Shown piece after piece: positions 12,601 through 25,199 of a stretch of DNA of 64,000 bases (positions within the stretch are counted from its first letter, which is position 1; every line of letters begins with the position of its first letter). A model generated the notes under the pieces. The model saw only the letters and a program-made list of their open reading frames with translations, was not told the DNA's origin and made no database searches. Position numbers and translations under genes: made by a program. The stretch is from Vesta saturnalis. Taxonomy: Eukaryota; Arthropoda; Insecta; Coleoptera; Lampyridae. The DNA is taken from positions 558,501 to 622,500 of the forward strand of contig JARFJB010002198.1 in assembly GCA_036346205.1 (NCBI GenBank). Reading direction: 5' to 3'.

Positions 12601-14013
12601 TAACATCCACAAAACTACGTTAAGTCGAAGTGTACTAAGCTAATGCAAACAACGCGTCAGTCGTTACAGAAGTGTATAACTTTTTATAATTATTATTATT
12701 ATTAATTTGGTTCAACAAATGATATTAGTATTCTAATTTCTTAGATTATTAGACTACATCTCACTAATTGTGCATAAATTAAAACAAACTTGATAATCGT
12801 TCTTTAAGTTGTATCTCAAAAATTATGAAAAAGAAGTTAAACTAGTTGTCCGGGTGGCTGAATCCACTAAGAGTGAATTTTACTAATTCGTAGGACAAAG
12901 TTTTTTCTTAATTATTCCATATTTAAAAACAAGTTGGCGCCCGAGTACTTAACAATTAGTTTCAGGAAGAAGCAACCCCGATTTTAAAACGAACATATCT
13001 AGGTACATGTAAATATTTATGGTTAATAAGGCAAATCGAGCCTGGCCCAGTTTAATCTACGACTGAGCATAAGGCACAAATTCGTCTAGTTATTACCCAA
13101 ACTGTTAAGTAGCTAAAATTTGTAGCCGTGAGTGTAGAAGTATACTTATAGAACTTTAAGGGCTGTACAAGAAGACTAATTTTCGTCCCTTCCAGTTAAT
13201 AAAAAGGTGTTTGGTCGAAATCCAAATCAATACCCAAAGATTTACAACAGAAAAATTATAGGCAGTAATCCAGCATACACATAGCGCAAAAACTATTAAG
13301 ACAATTGCAAAAACATTTGCTGCACCAAATTATTTAATATAATTCTCTAATGCCACTACAGATGAATGTTCTATTAAAACATGGGTTTTACATCTCAGTT
13401 TTTGCACCAGTATAAAAAATAGCACGGACATTTGACGGATTACGTTTCAAAATACAAAATACAGAGTACTTCAGATTTCACTAAGTCGTTCTAGGAGTGG
13501 AACCACCTCGGTTGCTCACCATGTGAGAAACAAAACAATTCGTAGTGTTTTCGATAGGAAACTGCAGTTAAAGGTTACTCAGACATGAAGTACTAACGTA
13601 AGCTGAAATTACTTATGAGTATGACTAAAGCTGGACAAACAAACGGAATATAAAGTAAGAGTATTACTTCCCTCGCGAACTAAAAATTTTCATATCTATA
13701 TAAAATTTAGGTGATATAATTTTAATTGCCATTCAACGGTGAAACTGTAAAAGTGTTGTTTTGAGATGCTTTCATTCATCGTTGAGAAAAGGATTTTTTA
13801 CAGTTTAATATTGAAATTTTAAAAGTGTTTGTGAAAAAATTTGTTTCCGTTCCCTTATTTATATATTTAGGGAATCCATAACAAGGCGTGGCAATAGAAC
13901 ATGTTATTGTTATAGAGAAACTTATTTAATTCAATCTTAGCGACACCTCACTATTTAACATGTCCGGTTACCTTGTGACAAAGCGCGTTTCCCGTTGACT
14001 GTTACGGGCGAAA
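9643..14013. other. Non-coding stretch, no gene recognised
   Basis: About 4.4 kb of mostly AT-rich DNA with short GC-richer patches (for example 10,330-10,450). A run of CTGCAGA-type words occurs at 11,720-11,815. A single mariner-like terminus, TACAGGGGGTTTCATG, sits near 11,190 with no partner end found. The open frames at 11,651-11,965 and 12,418-12,612 show no family signature. Confidence 0.55.
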
Positions 14014-14121
14014 ATGGCATCAGATCGGAAGCGGCAGATAAGAAAGCGGCTGGTAGCTCAGTTGAATAAAGTGGATCGGCGTGTTATTAATTTTGCGATT
14101 AGGATAGGTCGTAATAGATAA
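14014..14121 (+). other. Small basic open frame in a GC-richer island, unknown
   Basis: ATG at 14014 opens a 35-residue frame rich in Arg and Lys (starting MASDRKRQIRKRLVAQLNK) that stops at 14119-14121. It sits in a short GC-richer patch (about 13,960-14,110). A donor-like GGGTAAGT lies about 10-15 bases after the stop, so it could be a leader exon or a fragment of an old retroposed gene. I do not recognise the protein. Nothing else supports it, so chance is the default explanation. Confidence 0.2.
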
Positions 14122-17100
14122 GACACGATAAGGGTAAGTCATAAATCATATGGGCGCATAATGCTTATAAACGTCGTAATACCTAAATGCGAGCAATTCA
14201 TAGCTACATTTCAAACAAACAAAAAAAATTTGTTTTCCTTTACCGTAAAACCAAGTAAATCAATAAAATAAAACCTTGTTCCGATGTTTCGTGTAAAATT
14301 TCAAAATATTTGAACGCAATAAATGCTAATAGACCAACTGATGGGTCAACGATCTTATTTACTCTATACTTATGTTATGTTAAATCTTAATGTAATTTAA
14401 AAAACAAAAACAGCAAATAATCGAATAGAGAACACTCTTGCAAATTGTTACATTAAAGCTTTCGTAAATAATAATAACGCGGTAACAAAGAAATGAGGTC
14501 TCATACACTTTTACATCCAGTAGCGAAATAAGTCTCCCAAATTTGTTAACGCTATTCTTATATTATGATAATAAAAACTTAAATAAACAATTAGATTATT
14601 GATACAGTTATCAAAACTCATTAAATTCACTTCTCAAGAGAGTAAAGTGCTATATCTCTTTGTAAAATCTACTAGTTAAATCGGGTCTTGCAAGATTCAA
14701 ATTCCCAACAGTACGTTAAGTACCTTAAAGTTTTAACGCCAAAAGGAATAATAACAATATCGTCGAAAACGTAAATTGGACAAATTTTCGCATTACAGGA
14801 ATTTGTGTACAGTATTCAAAATAAGATAGAAATAACGCATAGTATGAAATGATACAATACACGGGTGAATACACTTTTTTTAAAATTAACTTAAGTGTAT
14901 TCATCCGCCTAAATACGAATGAAACACTATCAAAGTCACCAACAAACAAATTTAATCATAGGAAAGTATTTACCTTGACTGTTACAATCGGTCACTTTAA
15001 ACTCTCCCTTTCCTTTGTACAGCAGTATAGGTAATTTCTCAACAACTGAATCTCTCTGACGCGGCTCCAGTAAAGCAACTTCGCAGTTGTCAAATTCCAA
15101 CGATCCGACTATTTCAAATTATATATTTACACGCATTCAGCGATGCAAATATTTACGCCAAACCCAAGTGATTGATAACTGTGTCAATTGGATTAGTATA
15201 TCTATACATTAATTTATTTACAAATACATAATTTTTTATAGTTATATGTTTACAGCAGTTTCTTTTATTTGTTGGAACACCTGTAAGCGCGAATGCCCAT
15301 CGTGATACACAAATGACTATACTGAACTTACGATATAATAATCCGCAAAAAGCGCGATTTTATTCCAAAAATGAGGAAATAGCACTAACATTAAACACAA
15401 AGCTTGTTCGATGAACTCGTATGAATGTCAGTTCTGACTATCGAAACACAACACAAAAAGATCCCCGGATGACTGAATACTCTTTGAAATCCACAAAAAA
15501 GTGAACGCGAAAACATTCCCTACGATAGCTTCAAATATCCCCGGTAGAACGTAAGTAAATTCAGTACGCACTCAGATCATATCACGCTTTCTGTGTGCCA
15601 ACTTTTTTGTTCTACAGCCTAACGAGAAACAAAACTCCGCTTTCTCTCACAAGATCACATAATCCTTTTCAATCGTCGCATAAAAATTTTCCCAAGTTGC
15701 ATAGTGGACAATTCCCAGGAAAGAAGCAGATTTGATATCTAAAAATGAGACGCACCTATCCTGTTTTTCAATACGAGACCATGTTATTCAATTCAATTAT
15801 CCATACTCTCCAACAACAACTGGAAATCTTAAAAAATGCAGAGATATTTAAATGCATCTGAACCTTTCGTTTTCAACCAGTATACAAACAAATTTATACC
15901 CATACATATTAGGTTACTTAAAAACCCTTTTCAACCATCATGACATTTGATTACTTTCGAAACTGCGATAACAACTTTAAAACAACGCTTTGATTTAAAA
16001 TTCTACATATAATATTTTAAATATCCTAATATTCGAAAAAAAAGAAATTTCAAGCATACGTGACATGGTATAGTGGTCTGCTGAGTTTGGAGATGTTCCG
16101 ACGATGAGGAGTGTTCCCACCTATTTTATCATTCTCGACGTTATATCGTGACGTAATATAATTATAGATAAGAGGTTCCAATTGATTTTTTTTTGCAACT
16201 GAGCTATTGACGACGAAAGATGTAGTCTTACAAAAGGTTGGAGGGCTAGTGAGCCAAACATTTGTTGGTAGGTATCATGCCGTTTGATATTTTGCCGGCC
16301 CGTTGCAGCTTCCGGTGTGCAGAAACAATCGTAGGCGTCGCCGTGGTCTTACTGTACGTTAGCCTTGTGGAGATCCGTTATAGGATAATGAAATGAAGAA
16401 GTCTTTTAGAGTGAGGAATTAACGATGGCGATTTAAAAATTTGGAAACTTTCGCTAATAATGTATAGTGAAATGAAGTGTTTAATACTCGTAAAAACTTA
16501 TTAACGTTAGTGATACTATTCGCAATTTGCTGACAATAAATGGCAATAATGTTGTTAATTAAACTTATTTCTAAAAGTTCGATAATTATTTCAGTTTAAT
16601 ATTTTGGTTTTAGTTTATTTGTAATTCAAGCTAATCGGAATTTGACGGACTTGACTTAGCTTATGCTTTTTTTAATAGCATAACAAAAGGTAACGTGTTT
16701 TTACCTCTGGTTGCGCCTGTCATGCTGGAGTTTGTAAATGACTGTGAGGAATATCACCTAGATGCTAAATTTAAGCAATTGTATCGTCATTTCGATACAT
16801 TATTATTATTATTGGCACCTGTTTCCGCTACCCACAGTTCATATGAAGCGTTGCTAATAAAAATAACCCATATTTGGCACAATTTGCTGAAATTCAAAAG
16901 TATATGTAACATGACATTTCCTTTTTGCACTTTTTATGTAATAACTTTGTTCTCACTGACAAAAATTTGGTAGATATGTGGTCTTCTAGATAGACTTATC
17001 AATACGAAAGATTTCGGGTATTTCCCTAACATTAGCGGTCCTAATCAAATTCAAGCTTTTAACAAACTGAAACGATTGTGTAATGATAAGGTTTCTTGAA

Positions 17101-20100
17101 AGTTACTAAAATATCAGTAGTATCCGTTTTTATTCTGTAAAAAGGATCATAAATTCCTGGCTGTCGTTATAACGTTATAACTGACGGAATAACTAATAAA
17201 ATAAAAAAAAACAATATTTTTAAGCTTAATCTAAGTGGTACGTTTGTTGGATGATTACGCATTTTAAATACAGACAGGTACAGAAATATTTTATGGCAGA
17301 ACCGCTGTTAAAGGTCAAGTTTGCACATTTATACATAAAAAATTGAACTAGCTCCTTTGTTGGTTTAATGTCAGAAATAAAAAAAAGGTAATAGCGTCAT
17401 ATATTTAATATGTGGTCACGTTTTGGTAATGATTTGAAAAACTTAAATGCTGAATAAATTATAAGCTGCTGTTAACAATTACTGAAAATAAGTTTAGATA
17501 GTAATATAAGACTAACTGCAGGGTGCACACCTACCACTGTTAAGTATTTGAGGGTGCGGTATAACATGGATTCCTGACTTCCGACAATCGGATATCCTTC
17601 CTTAGCTCATTGTGACTCCTTCGTTTCCTCCTGTTACTAATTTCCTACTATATTATGCAAACATATCAACAGTTAGAAATTTGTTCAAATTTAATTAAAC
17701 TCATGTATAACAAAATAACGCTCAAACATTAGCACGGTATTGAATAAGCACATTTGTTTATATTTTCATCGTATGAATAGAGGTGTCGTAAAGCATCAAC
17801 TAAATTATTGATTAAACGTTCGTCCTAGTTTCTAAACTCATATTGGGCTCATACAAAATTGAAACGTTTACAACATAATGTTGACTACTCATCGGGAAAG
17901 AAAATTAAATATATGAAATATAAAAAGTATTGATTATTAATTTTTCTCTAAAAATTTCCCTTGCTTGAATTCGCTTCGAGCAAATTTAAACGCTGGTTGA
18001 ATTTTCCTTTACAAAAATAAACATAAAAAGTACCTAATCGAACTTCCCAATATGATCACTTCCGTTGTCGGTTTTTAGGATTATGTAAATGATGATGCAT
18101 CGAATTTTTGTAATACATTCAATGATTATATTATTTTATACATCAAGAAACTTAATCAAATATATTGAAATTTTTGTTGAACGTGGCTTGGTTAAATATC
18201 TACACATTCGATACAAAAATAAAGGAACTGAACATGTACAGCGAAAGAAATAAATTCAATTACCAATCAGCATGTGGATTGTAAGTTTGGGTTTGTAATA
18301 CTACATCACATAGGCTGCTGTGATCCGATTTGGTCAGTCAGTAATTAAGGGTCTATCTCTGATGAACGCAATTTTTACCATTTCTCAGCTGCGTTAAGCG
18401 GATATTGTATAATAAGTAAACTACCTAATACTCCTATATGAGGGTGGGTTGGTCAGATTAGGGTGTTTGTGGTATTAAGTTTAATATTTCAGTTTAGATT
18501 CTAGGTTTCCCATTTAAACTTTTAGTATTCAGAGTAATCCTTTAAATAAATTTTCTCTTTGCCTGGTACATTTTGCCTGTATCTATATTTTTTAGATTAA
18601 ATTAGCTTTTGACCAATATTTAGATGTAAATAAATACGTTTAACAGCACACACGCACACATGAGGTTTTCAAACAATTTTCTTAGGATATAAGCAAATTA
18701 ATACTCACTTCACAACTATAATTAGTATTTTGTAACGCATACACCTTAATACTACGTACAAGCACGGCATCAGTCTTACTATCTTGAGAAACAAGTTAAA
18801 AAAGTTCGCTAAGCGTATAATTTATTCGCAACAAGTCACACAAGTAGGTTGGGAAATAAAAAATTTAAATCAATTATTCCTTATTAATATCTATTCAAAT
18901 AATACAAGGTTGCAACGCTGGAAAGCAAACACTGAAGTTGGTACTACTAATGTGACATAATATTAAAAAAAGTAGATGTCGTTTGTTAATTGTTTTCTGT
19001 TATAGAATCTTTAAGACAAAAATAAAAATACGTGCAACGTTAAATGTCACTATTTTTATAATTTTATCTAACTTCTGCTTCGGTGCAAAAAATGTATATT
19101 TGAATACCTTGAGTAGTTGTACGAATGTAAGCAAAATTTGCGACACACGAAGAATGAAATTTAATTATTAATGGTTACATTTATACACAGATTCTTAGAA
19201 ATAAAATCCCTAAGTGAAAGCAGATACGGTAGATTTCCACTGACTTGTCTTTTTTCACGTTCTACAATTCCTCCAGAATCATCTGAGAGAAATGCGCCTG
19301 ACCTAATAGTCTACATATTCGAGCAAATTCAAAAATTTAGCAAAAGCTGTTTTTAGAAATTTCTCCATATATTTTTTCAATTTGGTATATTGTGTGTTTA
19401 ACACCTTTACAATGAACAGATAAAACGTAATAGCAGTGTATCCAATTTTTACACCTTACATACCTCCTTGTAACGGACAAAAATTGATATCGCATCTTTT
19501 TCGGATCAATATCGGATTTTTTCTTTGATTACTATTCCTATAAGTTAACTAAATAAGTATCTGTGAATTGATCGTTTAGTGTTGTGATTTAATGGTTACT
19601 GGTTACTGATTTCTCTACCATAATGATTTCAATTTTCTGTATTTACTGTCTTTACCATTTACGTTACAACTCGTAACGTCATTTTCGTATTTACTTTTCT
19701 TATTTTATAAAAGTTCATACTAGCGCCATCTATGCGATGTACGTGGGTTCTGATTAACTTCCAAATTTATACATTTTACAGGTGTTTGTTACTTTGCTTC
19801 TTTATTGGAAATACATCTGTTTAACATTTTTATTATAACCAAGACCTTTTCCTAACGCGTGGTTCTTCTAAAACGGCCATCTTGTGTAAAGTGATACATT
19901 TTTTGAAAATTTCTCTACTGCATCATTTTCTTATGAGAATTTTTTATAGACAAATATTTCTTTACTTTGTAAAGTAACATAATCGCTTTAGACCAGATCG
20001 GGTTAAATAATCACATAGAGCTCGTCTTCGATTTATCGAGGTAAAACAACGTTATTGGAATAAATTGCTATTATATATCTTATCTTACATTTAGCTTTTC

Positions 20101-20805
20101 TCCTTTCTCGTCCTTCGTTCTCTTCGTTTTCTTTACGTATTCGTTGTATATCTGTTAGTGTACCTTTCGCCTCACTTTTGGTTTTGCTACGTAAATGATT
20201 AGTAGCTGTACTGCAATTACGTTCGTCTCGTTATCGTTGATGTTACATTGTTATTAAATATTACGAGGATGGAATTTAAACTGTACTAAATAAAGCTCTA
20301 CAAAAGATTAAGTGAATTTAAATTAACCATATTACAAAGAATTTTAGTACATTGCTTACCTTTGTTACAACCTCGGTGTCATATTCATATCCGAATACAT
20401 TTAACTTTCGTAAAGATCTCACTAGGGTAGAACTATTATAATTTGATGAAACTATTAATTAATGTTTGGTGTACATATTTTAACCCAAATTTAGAGTAAT
20501 TATTACTGAACTTTTACACAAAACACCCAGTGATGTGTTAACTTTAACGTCCATCTTGATATAATTTTATTAGTTACTGTTTGCGCTTCCCTTGCGCAGT
20601 AGCAGAAACCTAAAGCATAAATTGTGTGTATACCGGTTTTCTGTCGTATTATTTATACTGTTTGTTAGCTTTTATGTACAAATTCTGTTTTCTTAGGGAT
20701 AAGAGTGTTCTGATCATTAGTATCTAATTTTACTTGATTAGGTTCTCTTATATGAATGCTAGGTTTAATATAGTGAACTAAACGATCTTCTCCGATTAAA
20801 TAGAC
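14122..20805. other. AT-rich non-coding stretch, nothing recognised
   Basis: About 6.7 kb without a convincing coding region, tRNA or terminal repeats. Open frames such as 16,695-16,973, 18,983-19,171 and 19,171-19,356 are AT-driven and match no family I know. A phrase with GCGCCATCTATGCGATG near 19,720 resembles words often seen at edges of old insect repeats but has no visible boundaries. Confidence 0.55.
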
Positions 20806-22275
20806 AATTGAAGCTGTGATTATTAAAAAGGGGGTTGTGTTGTGTTATTGTAAAACGGAAGGCAAGGAATTATTCAATGTATGCCTTATGTGTGGAAAAG
20901 TGCCGAGGGATTGGAAGAGCGCAATCGTTGTACCAATGTATAATGGTAAGGGGAAAGACAGTGATTGTAAGAACTACAGAGGAATAAGTTTTCTCAGCGT
21001 GCCTAGTAAAGTATTTGGAAGAATACTGATTGGTAGAGTACGAGAAACTACACAAACTAAGATTTGGGATGTGCAAGGTGGCTTCATTCCAGGAAGAGAA
21101 TGTGTCCATCAGACGGTTGCTCTACAGCAAGTGATCTAAAAGTGTTTAAAGGTAAAAAGGAAGTTGTACTGTGCGTTTGTAGATCAGGAGAAAGCATATG
21201 ACAGAGTGAGTAGGGTGAATCTGTGGGAAATATTAAATGAATATGACGTAAATAAAGGTATAATAAATGGAATAAGGGCAAGGAGTACGACAAGGCTATG
21301 TGATGTCACCGCCGTTGTTCAATGTATACATGGATAAATGTGTTAGACAAGCATGTACCCATACAAATGGTGTAGTGGTTGGTGACGTAAATGTACGACT
21401 TCTGGTGTATGCAGATGGCACAGTCTTATTAAGTGACAGTGCGCATGAGCTGCAAACCGCTCTGAGGAAGTTTGATACAGTCTAAGAGAGCATGGACCTA
21501 AAGATAAACTTGAATAAAACTAAGATTGTAGTGTTCAATCGGGAAGGTGGAAAGGGGAGCAGAGTATTTACTCTGCAAGATGAAATTGTGGAGCAAGTGG
21601 ACGAGCTGGTATATCTCGGTAGAATGTTTAGTGCAGATGGTACAATGGAGGGAGAGATTGGACGAAGGGTCAACGCTGGAAGTAAAGTGATTGAAAGTAT
21701 GTGGACGATAATGAGAAATGAAAGCGTGGGCCTAGCTGCGAAAGGGGCAATCTATAATGGCGTATTCGTCCGTCTGTACTGTATAGAAGTGAGACATAGG
21801 TATGTCAAAAAAAGCACGACAGAAAAATAAATGCCACGGGTATGAGATTTCTGAGAAGCGCATGTGGTAAAACGAGAAGGGACAAGATAAAAAATGAATG
21901 CATAATGACGGAGTGTAGTGAGGAAAAGACGATGATGGATAGATATACAAGTATTACATTACGTTGGTTTGGTCACATTGAGAGAATGAACAACGCAAGA
22001 TTAAGGAAAGAAATATATGTGGGTGAGGTTAGAGGAAAGGTCGGGCCTAGTAGGCCGCGTAAAGCTTGGCTGAATGTAATAGAATCTATGATAAAGGAAA
22101 GAAAGGTAAGGAGTTTTAAAAATAAAAGGGCATGTCAGAGACAATGTATGAATTTGAGAATCTGAGATAGGAAAGCATGGAGAAAGATTGTGAATGAAAA
22201 ATAAATAAGAGGCAGGGATTGTTTTGCCTACCCCGCAAGGGAATGGCGTGAAGGTTGTTAAGTTAAGTTAAGTAT
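20806..22275 (+). mobile_element. 5'-truncated non-LTR retrotransposon with (TTAAG)n tail
   Basis: Only the reverse-transcriptase and C-terminal part of a LINE is present, followed by a short 3' region ending in the repeat GTTAAGTTAAGTTAAG (about 22,257-22,275). Such short-repeat tails are typical of some non-LTR families. The 5' end is lost near 20,806, as expected for incomplete reverse transcription. The clade is not assigned: the motif style resembles widespread insect LINEs whose C-terminus carries LRWFGHIERM, but no tree was made. Confidence 0.85.
20812..22200 (+). pseudogene. LINE reverse transcriptase fragment, catalytic box mutated
   Basis: Motifs in order: VPRDWKSAIVVPMYNGKGK and NYRGISFLSVPSKVFGRILI (about 20,900-21,040), QGGFIPGRECVHQT (about 21,080), AFVDQEKAYDRVSRVNLW (about 21,175-21,230), QGYVMSPPLFNVYMDKCV (about 21,295-21,345), then the catalytic box as LLVYADGTVLLSD (about 21,400), where YADD has become YADG. 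The C-terminal block LRWFGHIERMNNARL follows at about 21,960-22,010. Frameshifts or stops occur near 21,138, 21,250, 21,484 and 21,830. The lost catalytic Asp alone would abolish polymerase activity. Confidence 0.88.
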
Positions 22276-22690
22276 TTTAGATGTTGAGTTAGCAAAACTA
22301 GTACATGTAGCGTATTGCCATTGAACTAATGTGAACCCTGTCTCTTCGGAGTTATTTTTGTTCCTAAATGGGTTTCTTCTAAGAAACAACCAAATTTTAC
22401 AGGAAAAACTATAATATCCTTTTGTATTCTTAACGCAGATGGTAAGTGACTTCCAAACTGCCCAAACAAATCGCGCTTTGTCTTAAGCTGTCCGATAAAA
22501 GAATTTGGTCAATAGCCCTGAAAAAACTGGTTCGATGCCCAAAATTATATTACAGCCCGGAAAAAACCTCTCACAATAGTGCGTTTTGAATTTTTTAGAA
22601 TGCACTAAAAATTACAGTTTACGATTACATACAATTTAAACAGCTGATTTGATTTGTAAAATAAACAGAAGGAGTACGTAATTTGGGCTT
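22276..22690. other. Short spacer, nothing recognised
   Basis: About 400 bases of AT-rich sequence between the LINE tail and the palindromic repeat, with no coding or structural signal seen. Confidence 0.5.
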
Positions 22691-23180
22691 AGCATTTCTA
22701 GTAATTCCACGGTAAGTATGTCACTGAATTTTACCTTAGACTGTGTAATACGTATGGTTTTAATGGTATTGTTATTACTGAGATGAAAAACGCCTTATTA
22801 CGCTGAATGTGTACCACCGGAGTTCGTAAAAGTCCTTACTACAATAAAAAAGCAGCTTATTTTGATGGGTTTGTACCAAAATCCTTTGGTTTGAATATTA
22901 TGTGTACTACCGATGGTACCTACGCATCAAATAAGGCGCAATAAGGACTTATGTGTATCGTCAGTGATGCATACTGATAGAAATAAGGCGTTTTTTATTG
23001 CGGTAAGGACTATTGAGTACCACCTTTGATACACACGCATCGAAATAAGGCGTTTCTTTATCTCACTAAGAAGTTATTTATTTTCAGAGGATCGCAATAC
23101 CATTAAGATGACTCATTTATTACATAACTTCATGGAAAATTCAGTCATTGATACTACTATGGAATAACTAAAAATGTGCT
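22691..23180. repeat. 490-bp palindromic foldback/MITE-like repeat
   Basis: The two halves are imperfect inverted copies. AGCATTTCTAGTAATTCC at 22,691 mirrors the end at 23,180, whose reverse complement reads AGCACATTTTTAGTTATTCC. Further inside, CACTGAATTTT, TAATGGTATTG and AACGCCTTATT also pair across the centre. The middle (22,800-23,045) holds further direct and inverted copies of an AATAAGGCG-containing motif. No coding capacity and no clear target duplication. A foldback or MITE of unknown family is the best description. Confidence 0.7.
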
Positions 23181-24162
23181 TGTTAACATGTTTATATGTG
23201 CGAGTGTGTGTGGTTGCGCTTGTGCAATTTTTCTGCATGGGAAAATAGCCTGCTTAGCTTCTATAATTTTTCTATTTTATTTGATTTGTATTGTAGTATA
23301 TTTGCATATTTACGAAGTTCACGGCTTACTTAATTGTTAGCTACATTGTTTGCGTGTTTGCGTTTGCGTATGTTGGTGCTTGCTAGTTGCTAGTTTTTCT
23401 GGATGCTTTAATTCTGTTTAGTATCTTTTCTCGTTTTATTTGTTTTGGAATTACATTTTTTCGTAATTTTATTCAATATTCTGTAAACACCTAAAATTTA
23501 CAAATCCGCTTTAACTTCTTTTATCTTTAAGAGTAGTTTCTTTGTTTAGGAATTGTTTGAAACGTGGCTTCACTTTTATTAATTGTAAACTCTTTAAATT
23601 ACATCCATTGTTTACCATTGTTCGACTAAAGTCGTTGCGCATCGAGAAAGCTTCTAAACCGAAAAATGAATGCTGCTTCGGGGGATCATCTCTAATTATA
23701 CCACAAGAGAGCGCTTCTAGTTTAAATTACATTATTAGATAACGTTGCAAACTGTATACATACTTCTAATTATACCACATTGGATGGTTTCAAGGGTGTG
23801 GTTAACATTTAGTTACACCAAAAGTGCGTATCATTGACTGCTAATGCCCTCAAGAGAGCACAGTCATCTGCGACCATTCAGAGAAAACCTTACATGCTAG
23901 TTTCTGAATCGTTATGGCTAAGTCTTAAGATTAAGTTGTAAGATGACAACGGATCTTGGTGTTTTTGAGGGTAGACGACTAGTATTGTCTTTGCACCTAA
24001 CAAAGAATTTCAAATTTTCCAATTGAACTTAAATGATAATATGAGTAAAAGTAATTAAGTAATTGGGTGAAAGGACCATGATGTGATGATGAGTCTTTAA
24101 AGGTGAAAATTAAGTACTGCGTAAGAAAATCATGGGCCACAAAACGCACACGTAAATAATAT
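23181..24162. other. Non-coding stretch, nothing recognised
   Basis: About 1 kb of AT-rich DNA. The open frame at 23,542-23,742 has no family signature. Confidence 0.5.
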
Positions 24163-24437
24163 GGTGGAAACAAGCTGGCAGAAATAAAATCGCTGTCTGA
24201 AACAAGTTGACAGTAACAATTCTGGCTGAAAGAAGATAGCGGAAACTAGATGGCTGTCGGGAAGAAGGTGCCTAAAACAAAATGTCAAAAATAAAATGGT
24301 CTACACAACATAACTGCTAGAAAAAAAGGTGACGGAGGTAAGATGGCAAACAGAAACTAGTTGAAACAAAATAGTAGAAGATGGCTGCCAAAAACAAAGT
24401 TACTGGAGCAAAATAGCGAAAACAAGCTGGCAGAAAT
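24163..24437. repeat. Degenerate minisatellite, GAAACAAGATGGC-like units
   Basis: Many diverged copies of a unit close to GAAACAAGATGGC lie in tandem with variable spacing, for example GGAAACAAGCTGGCAG, GAAACTAGATGGCTG and GAAACAAAATAG. The array looks old. The minus-strand open frame across its end (24,317-24,550) is explained by the repeat and is not counted as a gene. Confidence 0.65.
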
Positions 24438-25180
24438 CGAGAATTATCGTTGTCACACGCAAAGTGATTTTTGGCTCGAAGAGAAGTGGGAGAAATGACG
24501 ACTAATCTCGGCGAAGAGTTGAAGTAAGATCCGTAACCTATCAGAAGCACGCTGGGGCGAGAAGCAAGCTTAGCTTGGCATGGAGACCAACCAAAAATAA
24601 GTGCCGTTAAAATATTATGTATTAATAACCGAAGCTACCGTTTGTGGGACATAAAATAATATTTAGAGAATGCATACAAGTAATGGAACACCCTGGTTAA
24701 GGGTAAGGGTTAGATCAGATACTTCCGGAATTGTTAGGAAGAGAACCCCGTAATACGACCATGTTTAATTTGTTTGTCGGTAGCCAGATATGCTAGTGGC
24801 ATATCAACAATAAAATAAAATAAAATAAAACAAACAACTAATAAGATAGTCAATAACAGTTATCTATGGGCAATGCTGGGCTGACATATTCTTGTCGTAG
24901 CAATAAAGAAATACAATATAGTATGAGCATTTAATAAATAGCCTTAAATATAATATTCAATAATAAAGTAAATACTATTAAAAGGAATAATATATAACTT
25001 TCGTCATGAAATATTTAATTCTAATGATACGTTAACGGGAAAATTTGAATAAATACAGTTATTTTTTACTTACCATGAATTCTTGAAAGTCATACAAACT
25101 TCTTCATTCTAATGATTAATATTATTAGCAAATTCCAACTGTTGGGGTAGTTATGTTCAACTCAGAACAATAAATGTTAA
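24438..25180. other. Non-coding stretch with a (TAAAA)n tract
   Basis: A short (TAAAA)n tract at about 24,809-24,831 follows a GC-richer segment (24,690-24,800). That arrangement could be the 3' end and tail of an unrecognised LINE or SINE facing right. No coding motif supports this, and the rest is AT-rich. Confidence 0.4.
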
Positions 25181-25199
25181 ATCTTAAGCTATGTTAGTA

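Noticed and set aside
16060..16130. GGTATAGTGGTCTGCTGAGT resembling a tRNA box A
   Set aside because: No box B at the right distance and no cloverleaf.
16695..16973. 92-codon frame with hydrophobic segments
   Set aside because: AT-driven, no domain, no neighbours or splice context; not supported.
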